64,000 bases of DNA from Hymenobacter polaris (GTDB lineage Bacteria > Bacteroidota > Bacteroidia > Cytophagales > Hymenobacteraceae), in assembly GCF_012927305.1 (NCBI RefSeq), contig NZ_JABBGH010000003.1, forward strand, positions 496,001 through 560,000. Reading direction: 5' to 3'. The notes under the pieces were generated by a model. It was not told the origin of the DNA. It saw nothing but the letters and a program-made list of their open reading frames with translations, and ran no database searches. Of the stretch, positions 56,047-64,000 are shown in pieces. How positions within the stretch are numbered: the stretch's first letter is position 1; every line of letters starts with the position of its first letter. The translations under genes were made by a program, and so were the position numbers.

Positions 56047-58365
56047 CTAGTCCAGCGAGCGGGCGCGGAAGAGTATGTAGCCTAGGTGCCCGTAGACGCT
56101 GAAGCGGTGGTCGGGCGTGTCGTAGTACTCGGCGTGCACGGCCAGCGGGCCCACCGGCGTGTGAAAAATCAGGCCCGTGACGGCCGTGAGGTAGGGCCGG
56201 CTGATGCCGCCGGTGCGGATGGGCACCTGGTTTTCGTCGGCCAAGGGTAGAATATTAATGTGGGCAAATAGCTCCGAGCGCCAGTCGATTTTGCCCAGCA
56301 CCTGCTGCGAAAAGCGCACCCCCGCCGCTACGAAGCGCGGCGAGCGGTAATTGTACAGAAACAACGTGCGCGAGTCGGCCAGCGGCGCGAAGATGGGCGC
56401 CGACGTGAGCGACGAGCGGTAGTTGAAGAAGCGGCCCTGCCCGCTCACGGTAATCTCGCCGTAGTAGCCCCAGCTCGTCTTGTCCTTATTGAGCGGGTAG
56501 TAGCGCTCGTACACGCCCCGAAACTGCAGCCACTGGTGATGGCGCGACTGCTCGCCCAGCTCGCGGAAGCGCGAGGTGGTGCCGGGCGTGTACACCTCGG
56601 TGCCCGTGACGCCCCGCAGGGTGATAATGGCCCGCCGCCCGCTGGTAGGGTACTGCTTCTCGTTCAAGGAGTTGCGGGCGAAGCGCACGGCGGCCGTGGC
56701 ACCCTTAAAGGAGGTGCGGTCCAGCAAGTCATTCGATTGAATCTGCTCGGTGTTGGCGTAGTTGTCCACGTTGTAAAACGCCCCTAGGTCGAACACCTCG
56801 CGCGAGCGGTAGCGCGGCGACACCCCAAACTGCACGCCCACCTTCAAATCCTGCTGGTTGACCTGGGTGCTGAGCACGTTGCTTTGCAGCAGGCCGCCGG
56901 TTTGCTGAAAATCCCACTTGTTGTAGGTGATGCCGGGCGCCACGTAGAACGGCAGCCGCCCCGGCGCGTTCAGTCGGAACGAGGCCTGCGCCCCGTTGTA
57001 GAAGCGCCCCACGCTCACGTTGGCCGCCACCGAGTACAGCAGCCGCCGCAGGTAGCGGAATTCTACCCCTAGGTACAAGCTCTCGATGGGTCTGGTACTC
57101 AGCGTAAAGCCTACCTCGGCCGCTACGTTGTTGTTGCGCTGGGCATCCACGCTAAACACGTAGCCCTTCTGCTCGGGGCTGTAGCGAATGCGCGGGTAAA
57201 TGTTGCGGAAGTAGTCGTCGGAGGCCAGGCGGTAATAGCCTTCCTTCAAGTCGTCAAACGAATAAGTGGAGCCGTCGCGCCGGAAAAAGGCGGCCGCGTA
57301 GGCGTTCTGGTCGGCGCGCAGGCCCCGCACGCTCACCTGCGTGAAGCGCGGCGCGGGCACGCCCTGCTGAAACGCCAGGCGGCGGCGCTGCAGCTCCAGG
57401 GTATCGACGCGGCGCCCGATGCGCCACTTTATCAGCGTCATCTTGCGCATGGCCGCCGTGTCGCCATCGGCAATAAGGGTGCGCACCTGTGCAAAGCTGG
57501 CGGCCCCTAGGCTGCCCAGGTCGGGCTGAATATAAATGCCGTTCTTGCCCACCGTAGTGCTGTCCGCTACGCTGTTACCTAAAAACAGCAGCGTGCCCGT
57601 CAGCAGGTCGTCGTCCTTCTTATATGGATATTTCTGCAGCGCTACGTCGCCCACGTTTACCCCAATGATGATGTCGGGCTTGAAGTCCTGCTGCATCACG
57701 TCGGTAGGGAAGTTGTCGAGCACCGCTCCGTCGAACAGGTAGCGCCCATCGAGACCCCGAATGGGCCGGAAGGCCAGCGGGAAGGCCATCGAGTTGCGCA
57801 CCGCATCGGCCAGAATGCCCGAGCGCTGCACCACCTTCTTGCGCGTAAAAACCTCCGTTGCCAGGCAGCGGTAGGGCACAAACAGGTTGTCGAAGTCGTA
57901 GTTGGCCTTGGCCGCCCCCGGCGCCAGCAGCTGGGCCAGCGCAATGTTGAGGTTCAGGTCGTTCACCAGGTTGGGCACCACCTGGAAGTTGAAGGTTGAG
58001 TCGAGCGACACCCCTAGGCGCAGGGCCGACGGGTTGGGCTCGGCCGTGAGAAAGTTGAACGTCTTATCGGGCAGCACCTGCCCGGTAGCCCAATGCTGAA
58101 AATCGTCCGACAATACAATCTGCTCAATTTCACGGGGCGAGTAGCCAGCGCAGTACATGGCCCCCACCACGGCCCCCATGCTGTTGCCCACAATGTAGTC
58201 AATGGGAATGCCATTGGCTTCAAGCTGCCGCAGCACGCCCACGTGGGCCAAACCTTTGGCCCCGCCGCCGCTCAGCACCAGGCCCACCTTCTGGGCCGCC
58301 GCGGGCGGCACCAGCATCGTCATAAACCACCAAGATAAGCTTAACCAGGATAACAGTTTTTTCAT
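56047..58365 (-). CDS. Patatin-like phospholipase with POTRA and outer-membrane barrel (PlpD-like)
   Basis: A 772-residue protein. Signal peptide MKKLLSWLSLSWWFMTMLVPPAAAQ. The patatin domain (about 26-240) has GGGAKGLAHVGVL, nucleophile Ser62 in GNSMG and Asp212 in LFDGAVLDNFP. A region of POTRA type (about 325-410, RFTQVSVRGLRADQNAY) and a BamA/Omp85-like barrel (about 420-772, with last strand YGHLGYILFRARSLD) follow. Such fusions translocate or display a phospholipase at the outer membrane. It may cleave phospholipids. A TATTTTTG box (58399-58392, minus strand) is a possible promoter. Confidence 0.93.
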   Translation of the reverse strand: MKKLLSWLSLSWWFMTMLVPPAAAQKVGLVLSGGGAKGLAHVGVLRQLEANGIPIDYIVGNSMGAVVGAMYCAGYSPREIEQIVLSDDFQHWATGQVLPDKTFNFLTAEPNPSALRLGVSLDSTFNFQVVPNLVNDLNLNIALAQLLAPGAAKANYDFDNLFVPYRCLATEVFTRKKVVQRSGILADAVRNSMAFPLAFRPIRGLDGRYLFDGAVLDNFPTDVMQQDFKPDIIIGVNVGDVALQKYPYKKDDDLLTGTLLFLGNSVADSTTVGKNGIYIQPDLGSLGAASFAQVRTLIADGDTAAMRKMTLIKWRIGRRVDTLELQRRRLAFQQGVPAPRFTQVSVRGLRADQNAYAAAFFRRDGSTYSFDDLKEGYYRLASDDYFRNIYPRIRYSPEQKGYVFSVDAQRNNNVAAEVGFTLSTRPIESLYLGVEFRYLRRLLYSVAANVSVGRFYNGAQASFRLNAPGRLPFYVAPGITYNKWDFQQTGGLLQSNVLSTQVNQQDLKVGVQFGVSPRYRSREVFDLGAFYNVDNYANTEQIQSNDLLDRTSFKGATAAVRFARNSLNEKQYPTSGRRAIITLRGVTGTEVYTPGTTSRFRELGEQSRHHQWLQFRGVYERYYPLNKDKTSWGYYGEITVSGQGRFFNYRSSLTSAPIFAPLADSRTLFLYNYRSPRFVAAGVRFSQQVLGKIDWRSELFAHINILPLADENQVPIRTGGISRPYLTAVTGLIFHTPVGPLAVHAEYYDTPDHRFSVYGHLGYILFRARSLD

Positions 58366-58578
58366 AATTCTGAATAATTGGAATAAGGCCGCAAAAATAG
58401 GCTTGGGTAGCGGTTTGGCCCTAGGGCACGGGCCGCAAAGGCAGGCATTATTTCTGGTTGGCTATTCGCGTTAGCGCAGCGAATGTATGCTAAGTTATTT
58501 TGTTTAACATTTTGATAATGAAAGCTAAACAAAGCAAATGTTTTGCAATTTGCTTGAACTCTGTGGTTTTTTTTCGGT

Positions 58579-58586
58579 TAGTTTTG
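58579..58586 (+). promoter_or_regulatory. Candidate promoter of the DUF5872 gene
   Basis: TAGTTTTG matches TAnnTTTG. A TTG at 58554-58556 fits the -33 position (spacer 22 bp). The ATG lies 24 bp further on. Confidence 0.6.
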
Positions 58587-58609
58587 TATTGTACCAACCT
58601 GGCTCCCTG

Positions 58610-59095
58610 ATGAAGACCCCCGAAGCTGCCGATGCCGCCAGTGCTAGTCCGGCCCGCAAGCGCACCAAAACCCGACCTGCTGCCCGCCGCCGCACTATTG
58701 AAAACACCTATTCGGACCCCGCGCTACGCGAGCGCCTAAAAGAAGAGATTCGGGCCGCCGCTAAGGGCGGCGAGCCCGGTACCTGGAGCGCCCGCAAGTC
58801 GCAGCTGCTCACGCTGGCCTACCAGAAGCAGGGCGGTGGCTACCTGCAGCGCCACCCCAACTCCAAGCAGCGCGACCTGAGCGAGTGGACCAAGCAAGAC
58901 TGGCAAACCTCGGACGGCAAGCCCGCCCGCCGCGCCAGCGGCACCACCCGCTACCTCCCCAAAAAGGCCTGGGGTGAGCTGGACGCCGGCGAAAAAAAGG
59001 CTACCAACGCCAAGAAGAAAGCTGGCTCCAAGGCCGGCGAGCACACCGTAGCCAACACGGCCGCTGCTAAGCGCGCCCGCAAGCACGCTGAATAA
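58610..59095 (+). CDS. DUF5872-family basic protein
   Basis: A 161-residue basic protein from ATG 58610. The family block is YSDPALRERLKEEIRAAAKG, GEPGTWSARKSQLLTLAYQK, GGGY..., WTKQDWQTSDGKPARR and TTRYLPKKAWGELD. A Lys/Ala-rich end follows. This pattern is DUF5872 as I recall it; the biochemical role is unknown and a DNA-binding role is possible from its charge. A strong promoter-like box precedes it and a clear terminator follows. Confidence 0.85.
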   Translation: MKTPEAADAASASPARKRTKTRPAARRRTIENTYSDPALRERLKEEIRAAAKGGEPGTWSARKSQLLTLAYQKQGGGYLQRHPNSKQRDLSEWTKQDWQTSDGKPARRASGTTRYLPKKAWGELDAGEKKATNAKKKAGSKAGEHTVANTAAAKRARKHAE

Positions 59096-59108
59096 GCAAC
59101 TGCTATAA

Positions 59109-59146
59109 AAAAAGCCGCCTGTCGTACCTACGGCAGGCGGCTTTTT
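59109..59146 (+). terminator. Rho-independent terminator after DUF5872 gene
   Basis: Arms AAAAAGCCGCCTG (59109-59121) and CAGGCGGCTTTTT (59134-59146), loop TCGTACCTACGG. T-run on the right and A-run on the left, so it can work in both directions. Confidence 0.93.
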
Positions 59147-59231
59147 CGTAGGCAGTACTTTATAGCTCACGTAGTAGCCACGCGGCCGAAGTGCTAGTTG
59201 AATTGTGTCATCTTTTAGGTAGCTTATCTTA

Positions 59232-59738
59232 ATGGAAAAATTCTTTGTAGACCTACTTGGCCTCCACGAAACCGCCCAAACAATTGCCTGGAGCCAAGTG
59301 GTGTGGCGCACCATTTCGGTTTTTCTGCTGGCAATAGCGCTGCTGCGCATTTCGGGCCGGCGCACCTTCGCCAGCAACAGCGCCCTCGATATGGTCATCA
59401 AGTTTATGACCGGGGCTATGCTCAGCCAATCTATTCTGGCCACGCTGCCCTACTGGGTGCCGGTCCTAGGGTTTACCACCCTGATACTGCTGCACCGCGC
59501 GCTGGCCTACATCACGTATTTCTTCCCGACGGTGGGCCGGATAATACGGGGGGCACCCTCCGTGCTGGCCGTCGGCACCGAAATAAACCATGCCGAGCTG
59601 CGCCTCTCCAGCCTGTCCGAGGCCGATATGATGGCCGCCATTCGCTCGGGAGCCAACCTCAACACGCTTACCGAAGTAAAAACCGTGCGCCTGGAGCACG
59701 ACGGGCAGGTAAGCGTGGTGAAGAAGGAGAAAGACTAG
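59232..59738 (+). CDS. DUF421 (YetF-like) membrane protein
   Basis: A 168-residue protein with three membrane segments (about 25-45, 60-80, 82-100) and a cytoplasmic tail. Family signs are RTISVFLLAIALLRISGRRT, SALDMVIKFMTGAMLSQSIL and the DUF421 domain end IIRGAPSVLAVGTEINHAEL, LSEADMMAAIRSGANLNTLT, VKTVRLEHDGQVSVV. YetF-like proteins are of unknown function; some are linked to stress or spore biology. It converges on the next gene with an 11-bp gap. Confidence 0.9.
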   Translation: MEKFFVDLLGLHETAQTIAWSQVVWRTISVFLLAIALLRISGRRTFASNSALDMVIKFMTGAMLSQSILATLPYWVPVLGFTTLILLHRALAYITYFFPTVGRIIRGAPSVLAVGTEINHAELRLSSLSEADMMAAIRSGANLNTLTEVKTVRLEHDGQVSVVKKEKD

Positions 59739-59749
59739 CGGCCCTAGGG

Positions 59750-60301
59750 CTACCGGCGCCGCAGCAGGTACACCAAGCCATCTTGCTTGCCCCACTGAGT
59801 CAGTTGCACTACTTCCCAGCCATCGGCCGCGGCCGCGTTGAGCGCATTGGTAAGCGTGTTGCGGGCTAACGTAGCGCGGGCCGCCACCAGATTGAGTTGC
59901 CGGTCGAAGCGCGCTTGCTCACGGGCGCGTGCCTGCTGCCGGTCGGCGGCGGTTTCGGGGCGCAGCTTGCCGTTCTGGCCATGCACGTAGGTGATGGGGA
60001 GTTGCCCATCGCCAGCGGCGATAGTAGTGGTGGTTGAGGTGGTCGTTATGCTTTCGGCTGGCCCATCAAACAAGAAGGCACCCGGCGAAAGCCGTTTGGT
60101 GGAATCTGGCTCTGGCACCAACTCGTCGGTTTTGCCTCGAAAAGCTGGGCTGTAGTGCAACAGGGGCCGGCCACTCAGCCAGCTGCTACCCTCATAAAAA
60201 ACTTGCATGTACGTGGGTTTTGCCGCCCCCTGGGCCGACGACCGCTGGTAGCCGTTACTCAGCAAGGCCACGCCAATAATCCCAAGCAAGTACTTCTTCA
60301 T
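59750..60301 (-). CDS. Secreted hypothetical protein
   Basis: A 183-residue protein with a signal peptide (MKKYLLGIIGVALLSNGYQRSSAQ). The middle (PAESITTTSTTTTIAAGDGQ) is Thr-rich. The end (NALNAAAADGWEVVQLTQWG, KQDGLVYLLRRR) resembles the short 'LN..a..GWEvv......' beta-alpha module of DUF4177-like proteins. Otherwise unrecognised. It is located directly upstream of uvrB on the other side but is probably independent. Confidence 0.65.
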   Translation of the reverse strand: MKKYLLGIIGVALLSNGYQRSSAQGAAKPTYMQVFYEGSSWLSGRPLLHYSPAFRGKTDELVPEPDSTKRLSPGAFLFDGPAESITTTSTTTTIAAGDGQLPITYVHGQNGKLRPETAADRQQARAREQARFDRQLNLVAARATLARNTLTNALNAAAADGWEVVQLTQWGKQDGLVYLLRRR

Positions 60302-60346
60302 GGCTAGTCAGCAGTATTGTACCGGGTAAAGCTAACAGCCCTAGGG

Positions 60347-62398
<2,052 letters not shown>

Positions 62399-62478
62399 AG
62401 AAAAGGAAAAGCCTGCTGGGAAAAGGCCAGCTAACTTAACCCCAAACCCTGGCTAGAGGTTTCTGGGCTTCGTAGAAA

Positions 62479-62742
62479 CTAGCGGCTGCCAGCCGGCCGC
62501 ACCTCGCTTGCCGGCCCCAGCCAGCGCACCTGGTAAAAGGTGGATAGCGCGCCGGGCCGCATCCTGGCCCTAGGCCGCGCTACGGGCCCCACCTCTACCC
62601 ACTGCCGGGCGCCCGCCGCTGGTTCATTAATCCAGTCATTAGCAGCCTGCGCCCGCGCCTGGCGCTCGAGCGCCAGGCGGGCCAGCAAAATAGAGGTGCC
62701 GGCCAGCGCGGCCAGCAAAAGGCGCGTTACGAGAGGTGTCAT
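62479..62742 (-). CDS. Small membrane-anchored hypothetical protein
   Basis: An 87-residue protein from ATG 62742 (MTPLVTRLLLAALAGTSILL), or 97 residues from ATG 62772. It has one N-terminal membrane segment or signal and a basic tail (QWVEVGPVARPRARMRPGAL, FYQVRWLGPASEV). I do not recognise it. It lies 67 bp after the barrel gene on the same strand and could be in its operon. Confidence 0.55.
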   Translation of the reverse strand: MTPLVTRLLLAALAGTSILLARLALERQARAQAANDWINEPAAGARQWVEVGPVARPRARMRPGALSTFYQVRWLGPASEVRPAGSR

Positions 62743-62809
62743 AGCGATGGAAAAGGATAGTGGATAGTGCATAAACGAAGAGCCGGCCAGTTGGATGCCG
62801 CCCGGCCCA

Positions 62810-64000
62810 CTACGGCGCCGGTATGGCGGGAGCTGGCTTGAGCAGCGAGTTGAACTGCACGCCCGCTTCCAGCCCGACGCTGTACGGCCGCTGCTGGCTC
62901 CAAAAGCGCTGGGTGGGGTCGATGTTGAGGCTCGTAATACCTGCTTCAGCTACTGGCCCCAGGCTCAGCGTCCACTGGTGGCCGGCTGGCTCGTAGTGCA
63001 TGCCCACGCCCCCGCGCACGCTGGCCAGCAGGTGCCGGTAGGGCGAGCCTGCCGACCGGGTTGAGTAGCTGCGGGTAGCTTCGGGGTCGCCGTCCACCTC
63101 GCTGTGCACGTTCAGCAGCGACGAAAACAGAGTGCCGGCGCGCCCGTAGAGCGAGAAGCCGTGCCGCATAGGACTAGTGTACGTCAGCTCGACGGGCACG
63201 CCCACCGAGCGGTAGCGGTAGGATGTACTCTGCAAGCGGTCGGACTGCACCTGCACGTAGGAAGTAAGCGTGGCCACCTGCTCGCCCACAAAGCCCACCG
63301 AGCTGGCCGAACTGGCCGTGTTTTGGGCTACCTCCAGGCCGGTGCGCAGGTTCCAGCGCCCAATGCCCAGGCGGCGCGTGGCCCACACGCTCAGGCGCTG
63401 GCCCAGGCCGGGGCGCAGGTGGTTGCGGTATTCGGCCGCCGCTTCGCGGGTGGTGGCTACCGTACCCGGCCCCAGGTTAGCATTGTACTCGCCCGCCGCC
63501 TTGCTAAAGTCGATGTTGGGGTCGAACATGCCCGCCGCGTAGGCCATTTGCAGTTGCCAGGCTCGCGAGGCCCTAGGGGCTGCCACCGGGGCCAGGGCCG
63601 TAGCGCGCAGTTGCGCCGGCAAGGTGGTGCTGGCGGGTAGCCGCACGTTGGCCAGGCGGCTCCGCAACTGGTCGGCAGCCTGCGCGTCGGTCAGGTCCAG
63701 GCTGGCGGCAGGAGTCAGCTCACCGGTTGCCGCGAAGGCAGCGGTAGGCAGCCCGTCCGCGCCACTGGCTGAAAGCGAATGAAAGCCTGCTGCCGACGCG
63801 TCGTTGGCCCCTAGGGCGGCGCGCGCTGCCCGGCGGCGTACCAGCCGGGCGGTGGCGTAAGAGTTGGCTGAGCCCGGCGCGAAGGAGTTGCCAGCTAGCG
63901 AAAACGAAGCAAGAGTAGGAGTTTGGTCGATAGAAAAGCTGTTGGGTGAAGAAAAAAGCGTGGCCGAGCCCGCCTGCTCAGAAGCAGTGGTGCCGTAGTT
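62810..64000 (-). CDS. Outer-membrane beta-barrel protein, truncated by the window edge
   Basis: The frame is open from base 64000 to the stop at 62810 (about 396 residues), so the N-terminus is outside the window. The first about 165 residues are a low-complexity Ala/Ser-rich linker (NYGTTASEQAGSATLFSSPN ... LRSRLANVRLPAST). From ASRAWQLQMAYAAGMFDPNI, alternating strands follow (LSVWATRRLGIGRWNLRTGL, VELTYTSPMRHGFSLYGRAG, VGLEAGVQFNSLL). This fits the outer-membrane barrel proteins of Cytophagales that often follow an N-terminal membrane helix. A possible role with an ECF sigma factor upstream cannot be checked here. Confidence 0.75.
   Translation of the reverse strand, partial: NYGTTASEQAGSATLFSSPNSFSIDQTPTLASFSLAGNSFAPGSANSYATARLVRRRAARAALGANDASAAGFHSLSASGADGLPTAAFAATGELTPAASLDLTDAQAADQLRSRLANVRLPASTTLPAQLRATALAPVAAPRASRAWQLQMAYAAGMFDPNIDFSKAAGEYNANLGPGTVATTREAAAEYRNHLRPGLGQRLSVWATRRLGIGRWNLRTGLEVAQNTASSASSVGFVGEQVATLTSYVQVQSDRLQSTSYRYRSVGVPVELTYTSPMRHGFSLYGRAGTLFSSLLNVHSEVDGDPEATRSYSTRSAGSPYRHLLASVRGGVGMHYEPAGHQWTLSLGPVAEAGITSLNIDPTQRFWSQQRPYSVGLEAGVQFNSLLKPAPAIPAP

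Overview
The window (about 63-65 % GC by eye) comes from a Bacteroidota bacterium of the Cytophagales, most like Hymenobacter. The evidence is a SusC/SusD pair, a type-B type IX secretion (gliding-motility-associated) C-terminal domain, TAnnTTTG-type promoters, hardly any Shine-Dalgarno sequences, several PAS/STAS-type signalling genes and many CCTAGG palindromes. The genus is inferred, not proven.

Region 1 (1-24.2 kb) is a co-oriented glucuronoxylan utilisation locus. It runs: SusC C-terminus, SusD lipoprotein, GH35-like enzyme, SASA-type acetylesterase, GH3, xylulokinase (xylB), xylose isomerase (xylA), GH10 endoxylanase, GH115 alpha-glucuronidase, CE15 glucuronoyl esterase, GH3 with PA14, GH43 beta-xylosidase/arabinofuranosidase, GH67 alpha-glucuronidase and a broken GH43 remnant. 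Together these cover capture of oligosaccharides at the outer membrane, backbone cutting, removal of acetyl, (methyl)glucuronic acid, ester and arabinose side groups, release of xylose and entry of xylose into the pentose phosphate pathway. No regulator is visible; it may lie to the left of the window.

Region 2 (24.4-28.5 kb) carries membrane proteins: a bestrophin-like channel, an MlaE-type permease and a FUSC-family protein. Region 3 (28.7-34.8 kb) is a partial phenylacetate catabolic cluster (paaK, paaE, paaI, paaZ, enoyl-CoA hydratase) behind a promoter overlapped by a 20-bp palindrome, followed by tRNA-Val(CAC).

Region 4 (34.9-43.4 kb) is a signalling cluster: a BLUF blue-light sensor, a soluble PAS histidine kinase, two small unknown proteins, a SpoIIAA/STAS-like protein, a soluble PAS-HisKA_3 kinase with a NarL-type regulator, a second STAS-like protein, a fatty-acid desaturase and a small protein translationally coupled to it. 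The last protein is a paralogue of one of the earlier small proteins. The layout recalls the DesK-DesR-desaturase system but with cytoplasmic sensors.

Region 5 (43.4-64 kb) is mixed: a T9SS-targeted Fn3 protein, an AmpG-like MFS transporter, small hypothetical and SHOCT proteins, an esterase, endonuclease III, an ECF-like sigma factor with an overlapping small gene, an alpha/beta-hydrolase coupled to a second GH43, a patatin fused to an outer-membrane barrel, a DUF5872 protein, a DUF421 protein, uvrB and a truncated outer-membrane barrel gene.

Two patterns cut across the regions. CCTAGG occurs roughly 100 times in all reading phases. Intergenic spaces carry families of long palindromes (REP/MITE-like), one of which appears to have entered the 5' end of a GH3 gene.
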